64,000 nt of DNA from Aliishimia sp039978895 (GCA_039978895.1 JBDWAL010000060.1:1-64000); one strand, 5' to 3'. Shown: positions 8,582-17,920, counted from the first letter of the stretch. Notes: generated from the letters alone by a model not told the origin. Numbers and translations: made by a program.

Positions 8582-9520
8582 CTAGCCCTTTTCCAAAACG
8601 ATACCTGCATACGAGCCCGTCATACCTGACGCGAACGAGAGGATTTTTGCGGGACCAGCATCCGCATCGCGCGTTGCCAGCCAATTTTTGTAGTTCAAGA
8701 ACAAGTCGCCACAATAACAATGGCCAATTTTCGGTAGGTTATTCTTCCAAACCTCCGCCTTTTCCATTCCAACAAGATTGGCCACTCTGTTTGATGTAAA
8801 CGGGCTAAGATGGGTTGGAAAAATCACATCTATCTGCTCTGCGGACATCTCTGCGTTTTGCAAAAGACGGGTCACTAGACCGCTCATCCGAGGCAGAAAT
8901 GCCTGATCAAACGCTTGCACAACCTCTGGGCTGACGTCGACCATCGGTGCGAACATCCCTTCAAAATGTCCGGTCTCGGTAGCTATGATTTGCGTGCCTG
9001 TTTCAGCACCAACCTTGAGGAAAGCCGCAGCAGATGCTTCACCGTAAAGCCCCTGATTGTCTGCATATTGCAGCATATCGAAAAAGCACTTTTCGCCCGT
9101 CAGGATCACCGCATTCAATGGTTTGTCCGCCGGAAAGTTCTGCAACATGCGCATGACCATAATCGCCGAGGTACAAGAGCCATGCGCAACAGACATCACC
9201 TCAGGATCGCAGTCGAAAACAGTCCGCACCAAGGTGCCCAACACTTCATCATCCAACATCAAAGGCGAATTAATAGCGTGACAATAGAAAACGTAATCGA
9301 CGTTTCCCAGCAATTCAGGATTGGCTTTAACCAACTCCGATGCACTGTGGATCAGCAGTTTTGGCAATGCAGTCTGCGGGTGGAGCGCCGTGGATTCCAG
9401 TGCAAACATTCGACTGAAAATCCGGTGGTTGCGATCAGACCAGCCATAGAGACCCCGAAGAGCATCTAAGTCAGGATAGCTCGCTTTGGAGAGCGTATGT
9501 GCGACATCAACAAGTTGCAT
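8582..9520 (-). CDS. FabH-like ketoacyl synthase III homologue, variant His site
   Basis: 312-aa thiolase-fold protein of the KAS III type. The nucleophile is Cys116 in HGSCTSA. Where FabH has Pro-His-Gln-Ala-Asn, this protein has F-P-T-H-L-S (234-239), so Thr236 sits at the catalytic-His position and His237 one place later. Where FabH has Gly-Asn it has Gly-His (266-267). KAS III enzymes condense acyl-CoA with malonyl-ACP or, in natural-product loci, transfer acyl groups to O, N or S acceptors; the altered triad favours acyl transfer or a non-decarboxylative role. A strong GGAGGT precedes its ATG inside the end of the upstream KAS gene (14-bp overlap). Confidence 0.8.
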   Translation of the reverse strand: MQLVDVAHTLSKASYPDLDALRGLYGWSDRNHRIFSRMFALESTALHPQTALPKLLIHSASELVKANPELLGNVDYVFYCHAINSPLMLDDEVLGTLVRTVFDCDPEVMSVAHGSCTSAIMVMRMLQNFPADKPLNAVILTGEKCFFDMLQYADNQGLYGEASAAAFLKVGAETGTQIIATETGHFEGMFAPMVDVSPEVVQAFDQAFLPRMSGLVTRLLQNAEMSAEQIDVIFPTHLSPFTSNRVANLVGMEKAEVWKNNLPKIGHCYCGDLFLNYKNWLATRDADAGPAKILSFASGMTGSYAGIVLEKG

Positions 9521-10448
9521 ATGTACCTCCAGTCACAGGCTTGCGCATCCTGCACCCACCAACAAAGCCACCCTGCCCGACGCCGATCAAGACTGCGCTG
9601 TCAGTGGTTTCATCGGATTGAAATCTGTCGATATTCAAAAAAGCATCAGTTGTGCAGCAGTGGCCGTAATCCGCCAAAAGGTTCAGCCAAACGTCATCTC
9701 GTGCGGTGCCTGAATTTACGCAGTATTGCGCCCAAATGAAGCTATTGATGTTATGCGGAAGGATTGGTTCGCCTGATTGTGGGTCGAAATCCATTTCGTC
9801 TAGCATTTTGGTCGTCAATTTGACCTGAGAATGGTTGAACGCGTGCACGTCCTTGTCTGATCCATATAGGCCGGAATGAAAGGCGGGCGTGCTTTGCAGA
9901 ACGATATCCGAAATCTGCGTTCCGTTCGTTTGCCCGTCCACAACCAATCCAACAAATGCGTCGCCCAGAATGGTACAGGCTGGCATGTACCGCTCTTTTG
10001 TCGGCAGGTCGGAAAAGCTCTCTCCGCCGATGATGACCACGCAATTGGCGGTGCCACGGTTCAACATGTTGTTGGCCGCATCAAGAGCCCAGAACAAGCT
10101 GGCGCAACAGTTCTGATCCATCTCATAGATCTGATCTACATCTGCCAAAAACGGGTGCGTTTCCTGCAAAGATGCAAGCGTGGGACCAGCCGACGTTGCA
10201 TGCAACGGACAAGCATGCACGTAGATGAACGCGTCAGGTAACACGGACTGCCCATGCTGCAAGTCATCCAACATCTTGGGAAGAACGTCGGAAATGTTGA
10301 AATCGTCTTGCCACTTGCGCACTTCGTCAATTCCGAAAATGCGTCGAAATGCTTTTGCTTCTAACGGTTGGTTCCCTGCCGCCATAACGCAGTCTTCAAC
10401 CGCGATCGTTTGCTCAGGGAACACTCTTGAGAACGAGGCCAGTCTCAT
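9507..10448 (-). CDS. FabH-like ketoacyl synthase III homologue
   Basis: 313-aa KAS III-type protein. Catalytic Cys is at 114/115 in DQNCCAS; the His motif LPHNIN is intact at 230-235 (His232); the FabH Gly-Asn is Gly-His at 262-263. The Cys-His-His arrangement resembles elongating ketosynthases more than FabH itself. Its ATG overlaps the preceding Cys-less paralogue by 4 bp (ATGA), so the two may be made together and could form a heterodimer of an active and an inactive subunit; this is inference from adjacency. It is 36% or so smaller in gene spacing than fatty acid synthesis loci, with no fabD, fabG or fabF nearby. Confidence 0.8.
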   Translation of the reverse strand: MRLASFSRVFPEQTIAVEDCVMAAGNQPLEAKAFRRIFGIDEVRKWQDDFNISDVLPKMLDDLQHGQSVLPDAFIYVHACPLHATSAGPTLASLQETHPFLADVDQIYEMDQNCCASLFWALDAANNMLNRGTANCVVIIGGESFSDLPTKERYMPACTILGDAFVGLVVDGQTNGTQISDIVLQSTPAFHSGLYGSDKDVHAFNHSQVKLTTKMLDEMDFDPQSGEPILPHNINSFIWAQYCVNSGTARDDVWLNLLADYGHCCTTDAFLNIDRFQSDETTDSAVLIGVGQGGFVGGCRMRKPVTGGTYATC

Positions 10449-11305
10449 TGGTCTTCGCCCTTGAACGCCAAAGCAGTAATATGACGCCCATCTTGGCACA
10501 ACAACAGGTGATCACGTGACGGTTCCACGGCATCGGCAAACGCCGCAAATGGCGCCGCGCAGACCAATGTATCTTCGGTGATCTTGACCTTAACACCGGG
10601 GATATTAACGGCTGACACCAATGTGTCAGGCCCGATAACAGTCGCCTGCTCACCTAAAAGCCCAAAATGGTCCAGCAACCCATCAATCGACGCGGCAATA
10701 TCGGCATCAGCGTCGTACTGAACACGTTTGTAGCCACGATATTCCAAACCGGCCTTATTGCTCGGATCTAACCGCAAGATTGCTGCGGCATTGCGTGGTT
10801 GCAAATCATCAACCACTTTAGATTTATAGAGTAAATGCTTCTGATCTGCGATCAGCAAAAGGCCACTACAATCCTTTGCAGACAGGTACTTGTACAAGGT
10901 GTCGAACGCAAAGAACGGTGCAGAAAGCCCCCGATCTGAGATTGCAAACCCGAAGCAGTTTTTCAGTCCCAATTCGTGCATCGTGAAGTTGGTCACCGAC
11001 GTGCCCATATGCAAATCAGGTAGCCAATGTGCAAATAAGATTGCCTCAGTTTCCGACAGATCAGTCTGTTCGGTCATGCGGGGCAACAGGGCCTTTACCA
11101 TCTCAGAGAAAGGCGCGCGATCCGGCGCCATCAACCACTGTTCAACATTGCTGTCATTGGGTTCGAACTTCATCCCATTTGAGAGGAAAAACTTTTCGAC
11201 ATAGTCATGCCAATAATCGAACTGTTCTTCCCATTCGGGTTGCGGCGGTTCGAGTTCTTCGAACGCGTCCCAGAAGATTTGTGCGGGGTCTAAATAAAGT
11301 GTCAT
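10445..11305 (-). CDS. Cys-less KAS III-like protein (probable non-catalytic paralogue)
   Basis: 286-aa protein that reads as a thiolase-fold relative of its neighbours: the stretch SDRGLSAPFFAFDTL aligns with the DQNCCASLFWALDAA helix of the next gene. The nucleophilic Cys is therefore replaced (Leu or Ser), and the PHN and GH motifs are not recognisable in the C-terminal half, which is also shorter. It may be a structural partner for the adjacent active KAS, as the chain length factor is for type II PKS ketosynthases; that comparison is an analogy, not a homology claim. The start ATG 11305 lies one base after the acyl-CoA dehydrogenase stop (TGATATG). Confidence 0.6.
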   Translation of the reverse strand: MTLYLDPAQIFWDAFEELEPPQPEWEEQFDYWHDYVEKFFLSNGMKFEPNDSNVEQWLMAPDRAPFSEMVKALLPRMTEQTDLSETEAILFAHWLPDLHMGTSVTNFTMHELGLKNCFGFAISDRGLSAPFFAFDTLYKYLSAKDCSGLLLIADQKHLLYKSKVVDDLQPRNAAAILRLDPSNKAGLEYRGYKRVQYDADADIAASIDGLLDHFGLLGEQATVIGPDTLVSAVNIPGVKVKITEDTLVCAAPFAAFADAVEPSRDHLLLCQDGRHITALAFKGEDQ

Positions 11306-11306
11306 A

Positions 11307-12431
11307 TCAAGCGCTCGCTGCATAAGAACGAAAGGCGGGCACCACGTGAATATGGCTTGTACCTTCCATGTATTCAAAAGATCGCGCGTCCCGGCACCGT
11401 TTCAAAAGGCGGGCGTGCTGTTCGAGGTCAGTTTGGGGCATATGGGTAAAGGCCAACCGCATGACGCTATCAAGAAAGGTCATCGTTTCGACCTTCAGTC
11501 GGCTGGTCTCTGGGCCTTTGGGCTTACCGGCTTCCAATGCGCCACCAATGTCGATGACCCGCATCAGCAACGCTTGGGACCGGATAAGAGGTCCGTCCAG
11601 GTGCTGCCGCCCCACCCCACATTCAACAAGATCGCCAAGGATGCCGCGTGCAACGCCCAAAGCCATGGTGATGACCATCGGGCGATATCGCTCAAACACG
11701 CTGTTCATCGCGAAGAACCCGTCCCGTAGACCCCGATCAAGTCCGTGGCCAAGGAAGTCACTTTCATCAATGGCAAGATCATCGACGTGCAACTCGCCCA
11801 GATCAGCGCCGCGCAGACCAGCGATATTCAGGCGGGTGATGTCCATTTTGCCCAACATTTCGGCATCGGCCACCACCAACCGGTGTGATTTGGTGCGCTC
11901 ATCTTTGACAAAGATCACACCAAGATCGCTTTGCGGCATCGAGCCAACCAACTTCTTATGGGCGCTTAGAAGCGGGCCGTTTGGTCCTACTTCGACTCTG
12001 GAAACGCCATTCGTGGCGTCCGATCCCACTGTAGGTTCGGTAATCGCAAAGAAGTTCCGCGATGGACGCGTTTGTTGATAGCGGCGGAAAAAACGTTCCT
12101 TCTGCGCAGCATTGCCCAACACAGATGTTGCGAACCCACCCAGTCCCGGCGTCGGCAAAGCCATGATGCAGCTTGGGTCATGGCGCGAAATACGTTCTGA
12201 CACACCCAAAAGCTGCAAGTAGCTCACGCGGCCAGGGCCGAAACGGCCACCGCAGTTGGGGATCTCGCTGAATTCTTCGGGGACCTCGATCAAGGTAAGC
12301 GCACGCATCAACTCTAGGCCCCACAAGTCTTCCCAGTCTTCGGGGTCCTGTTCTAGCCGCTGCCCAAAGGCATGGAGTTGTGGGGCAATCTCATCGATCT
12401 CGTCCAGTGCGGGGTGCTCAAACGGATTCAT
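11307..12431 (-). CDS. Acyl-CoA dehydrogenase-like flavoprotein
   Basis: 374-aa acyl-CoA dehydrogenase. The FAD/substrate motif FFAITEPTVGSDA is at about 132-144, and the C-terminal YMEGTSHIH carries the conserved Glu that acts as catalytic base in most family members. In biosynthetic loci these enzymes often oxidise ACP-bound substrates, for example prolyl carrier proteins to pyrroles, instead of fatty acyl-CoA. Lying directly after the decarboxylase gene (1-nt gap) and close to ACP genes, it probably desaturates a carrier-bound intermediate. Substrate unknown. Confidence 0.82.
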   Translation of the reverse strand: MNPFEHPALDEIDEIAPQLHAFGQRLEQDPEDWEDLWGLELMRALTLIEVPEEFSEIPNCGGRFGPGRVSYLQLLGVSERISRHDPSCIMALPTPGLGGFATSVLGNAAQKERFFRRYQQTRPSRNFFAITEPTVGSDATNGVSRVEVGPNGPLLSAHKKLVGSMPQSDLGVIFVKDERTKSHRLVVADAEMLGKMDITRLNIAGLRGADLGELHVDDLAIDESDFLGHGLDRGLRDGFFAMNSVFERYRPMVITMALGVARGILGDLVECGVGRQHLDGPLIRSQALLMRVIDIGGALEAGKPKGPETSRLKVETMTFLDSVMRLAFTHMPQTDLEQHARLLKRCRDARSFEYMEGTSHIHVVPAFRSYAASA

Positions 12432-12432
12432 A

Positions 12433-13719
12433 TCAAATTGTCTCCTTTAATCGTGCTTCTTGAATTTTTTGCATCTCAATTGGACGCTGCACCTGCTGTG
12501 TCAGATAATCAGCAAGGTTGGCGCGTTCACGGATGACGCTGACTTTGTCATCATCGACCAATGCCTCGACGGGAGCGCCAAAGCTTAGAAAATTGACAGG
12601 AGAAGCCGAAGCACCGTAGGCGCCAGATCGGTCAATTCGGATCAAATCACCCAGTTCCAACCCGGCAATAGTGACTTGATGGCCGATCGTATCAGTTGGC
12701 GTGCAAAGCGGGCCAGTGATCGTCCAAACTTCTGATGCACCCGTTTCTGGACCAACGCGCGACACCGGGAAATTGTTGCGAAACATAGCGGCCTGACCGG
12801 CGGCTGTATGGCAGTTTGAACCGCCGTCACATATCGCAAACTGCGTGCCTTTAGACGCTTTTGTATAACGCACCCGCGTTACAAATACGCCTGCCTCTGC
12901 GACGATATAACGACCCAACTCAATAACGATTTTAGTGCGAGGAAGGCGTGCACGTGCCGTCCGAAGAAGCGGACGCATCGCAGCACCAAGGGCAGGTAAA
13001 TCCAAATCAGTTTCCCGACTGGAATAAGCCACCCCAAACCCGCCGCCGATATCCACAAAATCCAGTGGATGCCCCGCCAACTGGGTGACTTGTTCCGCAA
13101 GTTCCAGAATGGCGCGTGTGTTCTTGACCACAACGTTATGGCTCAGAATGCGAGTGCCCATATAAACATGCATGCCTGCAAGTCGTAGGCTCTTAAAACG
13201 CCCAACAATCTGCAACGCTGCGGCCAGCTCAGTTTCATCAATACCAAATTGCGTTGGCTTCCCGCTCATGGATAAACGGGCACCGGGCGTGTGGAAAATG
13301 GGATTTATTCGCAGACCGATATCTTGGCAGATACCCATCCTTGCAGCAATTTCTGCAATGCGGTGCAATTCTTGCAGGGATTCTGCGATAATGGCCTTGA
13401 TGCCAAGGGTCATTGCGCGGGTCAGCTCGGCTTCAGATTTGGCGGGCCCCACAAAGATGATTTTCTCGGGCGCAACACCAGCAGCGATGCTTGCTTCGAT
13501 CTCAAAAAGCGAACAGACTTCCGCGCCCATCCCCTGCTCTGTGACCAATCCGACAATGGTCACATTTGGATTGGCTTTGAGCGAATAAAAGAAATCGACA
13601 CCGGGCAATTCGGTACGCAGTTGCGCGACCCGATTGCGTAAGGCTTTGGCGTCATAAACATAGGCCGGGGTGCCAACACGGTCAGCTACCTCAGATAGGA
13701 TATCATCGTTGATACTCAT
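12433..13719 (-). CDS. Fold-III PLP-dependent decarboxylase (BtrK/exosortase-associated type)
   Basis: 428-aa alanine-racemase-fold decarboxylase. The PLP Lys is K48 in YSLKAN; the glycine loop DIGGGFG is at 223-229; ELGRY at 267-271 replaces the EPGR of diaminopimelate decarboxylases; the conserved Cys is C339 in GPLCTPTD, and SGAYG-x-x-ASP closes the site. ELGRY and GPLCTPTD are typical of BtrK, which decarboxylates glutamyl-ACP in butirosin synthesis, and of the exosortase-A-associated decarboxylases. The ATG overlaps the stop of an ACP gene, which strongly suggests an ACP-bound amino acid substrate. The amino acid itself is not evident. Confidence 0.85.
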   Translation of the reverse strand: MSINDDILSEVADRVGTPAYVYDAKALRNRVAQLRTELPGVDFFYSLKANPNVTIVGLVTEQGMGAEVCSLFEIEASIAAGVAPEKIIFVGPAKSEAELTRAMTLGIKAIIAESLQELHRIAEIAARMGICQDIGLRINPIFHTPGARLSMSGKPTQFGIDETELAAALQIVGRFKSLRLAGMHVYMGTRILSHNVVVKNTRAILELAEQVTQLAGHPLDFVDIGGGFGVAYSSRETDLDLPALGAAMRPLLRTARARLPRTKIVIELGRYIVAEAGVFVTRVRYTKASKGTQFAICDGGSNCHTAAGQAAMFRNNFPVSRVGPETGASEVWTITGPLCTPTDTIGHQVTIAGLELGDLIRIDRSGAYGASASPVNFLSFGAPVEALVDDDKVSVIRERANLADYLTQQVQRPIEMQKIQEARLKETI

Positions 13720-14027
13720 ACTTGCTGCTCCTCTAACATCTCGTTCAAAACGTTGGTGGTAAAGGCAATGATGCTGGCTTTGTCGGCGAAGACATCGGCC
13801 GGATTTGCGTCCAACGCTTCGAGCATGTCGAACATGTCCACGCCCAAGTCTTCAAAACCCAAGCTGACGCCCCCGATCAGCCGCACCAGACCAACAGAGT
13901 CCAACAGGCCGTCATCGCCATAAATTTGCGCGCCGTTCATGACTTGGCTGCATTCGTCTTTGCTGAGACCCGCAAGTGTTAATGCGTTTCCTAGCGCTTC
14001 GGTCACTTTCGCTGTTACATCAAACAC
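13716..14027 (-). CDS. Acyl carrier protein (second of the operon)
   Basis: 103-aa carrier protein with the attachment motif LLDSVGL (Ser44) and acidic surface helices. It overlaps the KAS III gene upstream by 8 bp and the decarboxylase gene downstream by 4 bp. This placement suggests that it carries the amino acid acted on by the decarboxylase and then presents the product to the ketosynthase. It is only distantly similar to the other two carrier proteins of the operon, so the three probably have separate partners. Confidence 0.85.
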   Translation of the reverse strand: MFDVTAKVTEALGNALTLAGLSKDECSQVMNGAQIYGDDGLLDSVGLVRLIGGVSLGFEDLGVDMFDMLEALDANPADVFADKASIIAFTTNVLNEMLEEQQV

Positions 14028-15000
14028 AGGCTTTCTCCTTCACGACGTTTTTCTGGGGGGTGGGGCTGTCCAAGCCGGTGACCTGCAGTGCGGAACAAGA
14101 CGCTGTTGCGCCCAAACCCACACTGACCATCAGCACTGTATCGCCGTTCTTCAGCCGACCATCTTTGGCGGCATCCATAAGATTAAGGAACGGGTCAGCG
14201 TTAAACATGTGACCAAAGCGCGGGACGTTCTCTAGATAGATTTGATCCTTCGTCACGCCGCAGGCGTCACCAATTTGATCCCAAGACGGAAGGTTCACAT
14301 TATGAGGCAAGATCAGTTTGACCTCGTCAATTGTCAGATCTGCGCGGATCAACGCTTGCTGAATGCACTCCGTGACAAAGCCAACATACTCCTTGGCAAA
14401 ACCTTCTGCTTCCACAGCGCCAACCAGACCAGACATGACGGAATACTTGCCCAATCGTTCTGTATGGGTCGCAAGGTAGCGAAATTTGCCAGGGCGGCGT
14501 CCCAACAGTATCGCAACCGCGCTTTCGCCCATGATTGTGGTGTTGGGGATCTCACGCAGAATCCGATGAAACCCTTTATCGCTGATCAGCAACAATGCCG
14601 TGCCGTCAGGGGGCAACAACAGATCAAGCGCTTCAAACGCTGAAACCGCCGTCGCACAGTGGTTCATTGTCAGGCTAAAGGCTTCGTTTTGGTCCGTTGC
14701 AAAGTCCGCAAAGGGCACTGTCACATCTTGATGGATGGGCACAACGCTCATTAGGGTGTGACAGTACATCACCATGTCCAGATCATCTTTGGTAAAGGGA
14801 ATTGCCTCGCCAAGTGCCAAACACGCTTCATCTGTCATGGCGTGCAATGTCTGACCTGCGTCGCGTGGAAAGGTCTCCAATCCAAAAAAGCGCGCATACA
14901 TTCGGCGATCCTTTGAGCTTAGCAACAGCTCATCACTTGCTTCGTGAATGTTTTGTATCCGGTCGGGCATCGCGACCCCGATGTCCAATATTTCAAGCAA
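14020..15000 (-). CDS. FabH-like ketoacyl synthase III homologue
   Basis: 326-aa KAS III-type protein with Cys115 in MNHCATA, His233 in LPHNVN, and Gly-His (263-264) where FabH has Gly-Asn. The His-to-GH spacing is 31 residues, close to that of FabH. It is therefore predicted to be catalytically competent with a Cys-His-His site. The start is uncertain: TTG at 15000, with AAAGG upstream and an 8-bp overlap with the hydrolase gene, best fits the N-terminus of its paralogues; the open frame reaches 15060. ACP2 and the decarboxylase follow immediately. Confidence 0.8.
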   Translation of the reverse strand: MLEILDIGVAMPDRIQNIHEASDELLLSSKDRRMYARFFGLETFPRDAGQTLHAMTDEACLALGEAIPFTKDDLDMVMYCHTLMSVVPIHQDVTVPFADFATDQNEAFSLTMNHCATAVSAFEALDLLLPPDGTALLLISDKGFHRILREIPNTTIMGESAVAILLGRRPGKFRYLATHTERLGKYSVMSGLVGAVEAEGFAKEYVGFVTECIQQALIRADLTIDEVKLILPHNVNLPSWDQIGDACGVTKDQIYLENVPRFGHMFNADPFLNLMDAAKDGRLKNGDTVLMVSVGLGATASCSALQVTGLDSPTPQKNVVKEKACV

Positions 15001-15970
15001 TTGACTGCGCCTTTTGAATAAATGAGATGACCCGTTCGTGAACGGCGGGAGCCTTAACAATGCTGAGATGCGTGTAGCCTTCGGTCAGCTCAACTTCGCT
15101 TTGCGCTGCGGCATCCGCCCAATCCTGAGCGTTGCTGACATTGACCATCCAATCAGATTTATCGTGTAGTACCAAAGTGTTCATATCTAAGGATGACAGG
15201 ACCGGCGCGCCCAACTCTTCGATTGGGATCGCAAAGCGACGCGCATAGTGCCGCGCGATGTAATCCAATGTCTTCTCTGGCATGTCGGAAACCTCGACAT
15301 AGGATTTCAACAACCCATGCAAAGAAGATGGTGCCCCAATTGGGATATAGGTCTTGGCTGGAAAGCCCTCTGACAATGCAATTGATCCGATCAAGCCACC
15401 GCCCGAATGCCCAATCAATGCAGCGAACGTGCCCTCATCAGCGAACATTTCTTTCACCGCATGGCCCAACTGATGGAATGCAAAGCGCGTTCCTTCAGAA
15501 CCACCGTGACCGGGCAAGTCGGGGGCAAAAACATTAAAACCTGCATCGCCCAAAGCCAGATTCATCTTGTGCAGCATGGATGCTTTGCCGTTCCAACCAT
15601 GCAAGGACAAGATCTTTGGACCATCCGACGGGCCATACCGCAGCACACGAACAGTGGATCCTTGATAGGTCAGATGTTCTATGCGGACTTTTTCTTCATC
15701 ACTGAGGCGAACAGGCGCACGCGGGTCACGCTTGGTCGTTTCAAACCGTTTCACCGCTGTGCGAGCCGCTTGACGTGGGGCGACTAACATCATCGCCCGA
15801 ATGTCTTGCTTGCGGATAAACCAGCATAGGATGCGATAACGCGTTTCAGGCTTATAGACGACAGCACCCATTTCTTTCGGGGCCCAGCCCAGACGGGCCT
15901 TGGTCCGAACGGACATCTGTTGTGATTTGGCGCCCAAATACAGAACAGGGTAAGCGAGTTCATACAGCAT
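14993..15970 (-). CDS. Alpha/beta hydrolase
   Basis: 325-aa serine hydrolase fold protein. Nucleophile elbow GHSGGG, oxyanion region LHGWNGKA, acid Asp in LHDKSDWMV and the final His in EGYTHLS are all present, so it should be active. A hydrophobic N-terminus (MLYELAYPVLYLGA) is not a clear signal peptide. In this operon it might act as an external thioesterase releasing an acyl group from an ACP, or as a proofreading or hydrolytic tailoring enzyme. It overlaps the MATE gene by 11 bp and the KAS III gene by 8 bp. Confidence 0.8.
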   Translation of the reverse strand: MLYELAYPVLYLGAKSQQMSVRTKARLGWAPKEMGAVVYKPETRYRILCWFIRKQDIRAMMLVAPRQAARTAVKRFETTKRDPRAPVRLSDEEKVRIEHLTYQGSTVRVLRYGPSDGPKILSLHGWNGKASMLHKMNLALGDAGFNVFAPDLPGHGGSEGTRFAFHQLGHAVKEMFADEGTFAALIGHSGGGLIGSIALSEGFPAKTYIPIGAPSSLHGLLKSYVEVSDMPEKTLDYIARHYARRFAIPIEELGAPVLSSLDMNTLVLHDKSDWMVNVSNAQDWADAAAQSEVELTEGYTHLSIVKAPAVHERVISFIQKAQSIA

Positions 15971-17336
15971 CAGAGGCTCCCAAGTTTTTCACGAGCCGCG
16001 CAAAGAATACGCAGTACGCCAATGTTGAAAACGCGGCGGCACCAGTCATGACCATGGTCAAGGGGGTCAAACCGCTGCCGGTTTGCAGCAAGTAGATGGC
16101 GAAACCGACGGTAATTGCTTCGGCTAAGATCGTGGTCACCAAGACCAACGCCCCCTTGCCCAGATGCTCCAGAACGACCTGCAACATGGTGCCCACGGCA
16201 ATTAGGAAGAAGGTGAAAATCAGCAAGCCAAACAATGTCACTGTATCGGACTGCAGGGCGGCATTTTCGCCCGGCACCATCAGGCCAACGACATTTTCGT
16301 ATGTCAGGAACAAGATTGTTGTGGCGACCACATAGATCAACGCAATCATCGATGCGCCATACTTCAAGATACGGCGGCTTTCTTCACCGTGCTCTTGATC
16401 GTCTTTTGTGTTGATCATGATCGCGATGGCAGATCCGGCAGCGATCGCAGGAATAATGAACAGAACACGCATCCGGATGACCAAAACAAAGCTGGATACG
16501 GTTTCTGAACCAAAGCTAGCCAACATTGGGAAGATAATCATTGCAGCGATTGAACCCGCGAATGTGGTCAAGAAGGTGGGAACCGCGACCCCGATCAACA
16601 TCCGGATAACATTGCGCCGATATCCTTCGTTCACAGAAGGCTCTGCCGCGCCTATTTCTTTGCGCAGCAGGTAATGAATGACGGGATAAGCGACCAATGG
16701 ACCAACAAGGTTGCCAAGCAAGATCGCGTCAAACCCTAAATCATACACCAAGATGCCGATGGCTGTGACGACAAGGTCCACCACGATAAGGACGGCGAAA
16801 GGAATAAGCGCCACTCCGGTCCGGCCTTGTCCGCGCAGGGCGGCATTCTTGGCCTCGAACACAAAGAATGGGATAAACGACACCACAAACAACGCCATTT
16901 TTGGCAATATCGGATGCATAACGTTGTCGGCCGGGACAATATTTTGGGCTGCATAAATTGCACCCGCGACAAGCCCAATCAGGACGCTACCCAGAATGCT
17001 AAAGAACCGAGTTGCCCGAAAGACATCGCCCTTGGGCCAGGTTTTCACCGATCTAGAGCTGAAAACCTGATTGGAAATCGCAAGCGACTCCATGAAGGCC
17101 AGCATCAGAATAAACCCAGGCTGGACCATCGAAAAGATGAACAGCGCGTCCGTGTCGTTGTGATATGTCAGCAGCCCCAGCTTTGCGATGGCCTGCGTGG
17201 CGGCTGTCAAAGACCCCACCATTAACGGCAGCGACATGAGTAGGACTTTGCCACCTATGGAAAAGAAGCCATTGCCGGTTTTGGGCGCTGTCGTCAGATA
17301 GGGACTGGGATTAAGAGACGTGTCAGACGTCGTCAT
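15960..17336 (-). CDS. MATE-family efflux transporter
   Basis: 458-aa inner-membrane protein with about 12 hydrophobic segments in two similar halves, consistent with the multidrug and toxic compound extrusion family (cation-coupled antiporters). It lies inside the biosynthetic operon, 14 nt after the preceding stop and overlapping the hydrolase gene. The simple reading is export of, or self-protection against, the pathway product. Relationship to MATE rather than to polysaccharide flippases of the same superfamily is likely but not certain. Confidence 0.8.
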   Translation of the reverse strand: MTTSDTSLNPSPYLTTAPKTGNGFFSIGGKVLLMSLPLMVGSLTAATQAIAKLGLLTYHNDTDALFIFSMVQPGFILMLAFMESLAISNQVFSSRSVKTWPKGDVFRATRFFSILGSVLIGLVAGAIYAAQNIVPADNVMHPILPKMALFVVSFIPFFVFEAKNAALRGQGRTGVALIPFAVLIVVDLVVTAIGILVYDLGFDAILLGNLVGPLVAYPVIHYLLRKEIGAAEPSVNEGYRRNVIRMLIGVAVPTFLTTFAGSIAAMIIFPMLASFGSETVSSFVLVIRMRVLFIIPAIAAGSAIAIMINTKDDQEHGEESRRILKYGASMIALIYVVATTILFLTYENVVGLMVPGENAALQSDTVTLFGLLIFTFFLIAVGTMLQVVLEHLGKGALVLVTTILAEAITVGFAIYLLQTGSGLTPLTMVMTGAAAFSTLAYCVFFARLVKNLGASDAV

Positions 17337-17350
17337 GATACTGGCCTTTC

Positions 17351-17920
17351 TCAGACATAAGGTCTGTCGAAAACAGGCGGCGTCGATGCGATGTCGTCGC
17401 TGCTTTCCAAAAATGAAATGTGGACTGTCTGGGGCTTCAATTGGCCGACTGTTTCAATGCGGTCTTGACGATCAACAACCAGAACAACTGCTCCTTGATC
17501 GGGGAATTGCCCCAGAACGAAACGATCAATTTGTCGAGACACCTCGGGTTCGCAGGCATTGCTGGGAATGCGCATGGAGCAACAAGGACCTGCGTAATCG
17601 ATGGCGTGTAAAAGACTTGGCAGCAACGGCATCATGCTTTCGCATTTTTGACCGCAATGCACATAGATTAGCTTAGCCGGAACGGCAGTATCGCGCCCCT
17701 GAGGGTGGAAATACTGCCGCAACAAATCCACGGTTTCCGGCGCATGCTTATTGCCCCCATCCGAAAATGCGACCACTTCGAATTCTTGTACTCCGTTGGA
17801 AATCCGCCATGGTTCAGCATCATGGCATTCCCGGCCCTGTGGTCGCTTTATGCGAACCATAGGGCGCAAACACGTGACGTGATGCGTCGGTTCAGGAGCA
17901 ATTAAGTTCAGAGCGGGCAT
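17351..17920 (-). CDS. Half-length KAS III-like protein
   Basis: 189-aa protein. The segment AKLIYVHCGQ...SNACEPEVSRQIDRF...GAVVLVVDRQD aligns by eye with the N-terminal half of the KAS III at 9507-10448 (DAFIYVHACP...DQNCCASLFWALDAA...CVVIIGGES), including a Cys at the nucleophile position. The C-terminal half that carries the His motifs is absent. It is cotranscribed and has its own ATG at 17920, overlapping the upstream gene by 13 bp, so it may be a retained small protein and not simple debris. No function can be assigned. Confidence 0.5.
   Translation of the reverse strand: MPALNLIAPEPTHHVTCLRPMVRIKRPQGRECHDAEPWRISNGVQEFEVVAFSDGGNKHAPETVDLLRQYFHPQGRDTAVPAKLIYVHCGQKCESMMPLLPSLLHAIDYAGPCCSMRIPSNACEPEVSRQIDRFVLGQFPDQGAVVLVVDRQDRIETVGQLKPQTVHISFLESSDDIASTPPVFDRPYV

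Noticed and set aside
11368..12078. 236-codon plus-strand frame
   Set aside because: Antisense to the acyl-CoA dehydrogenase gene; Arg/Ser-rich composition without motifs.
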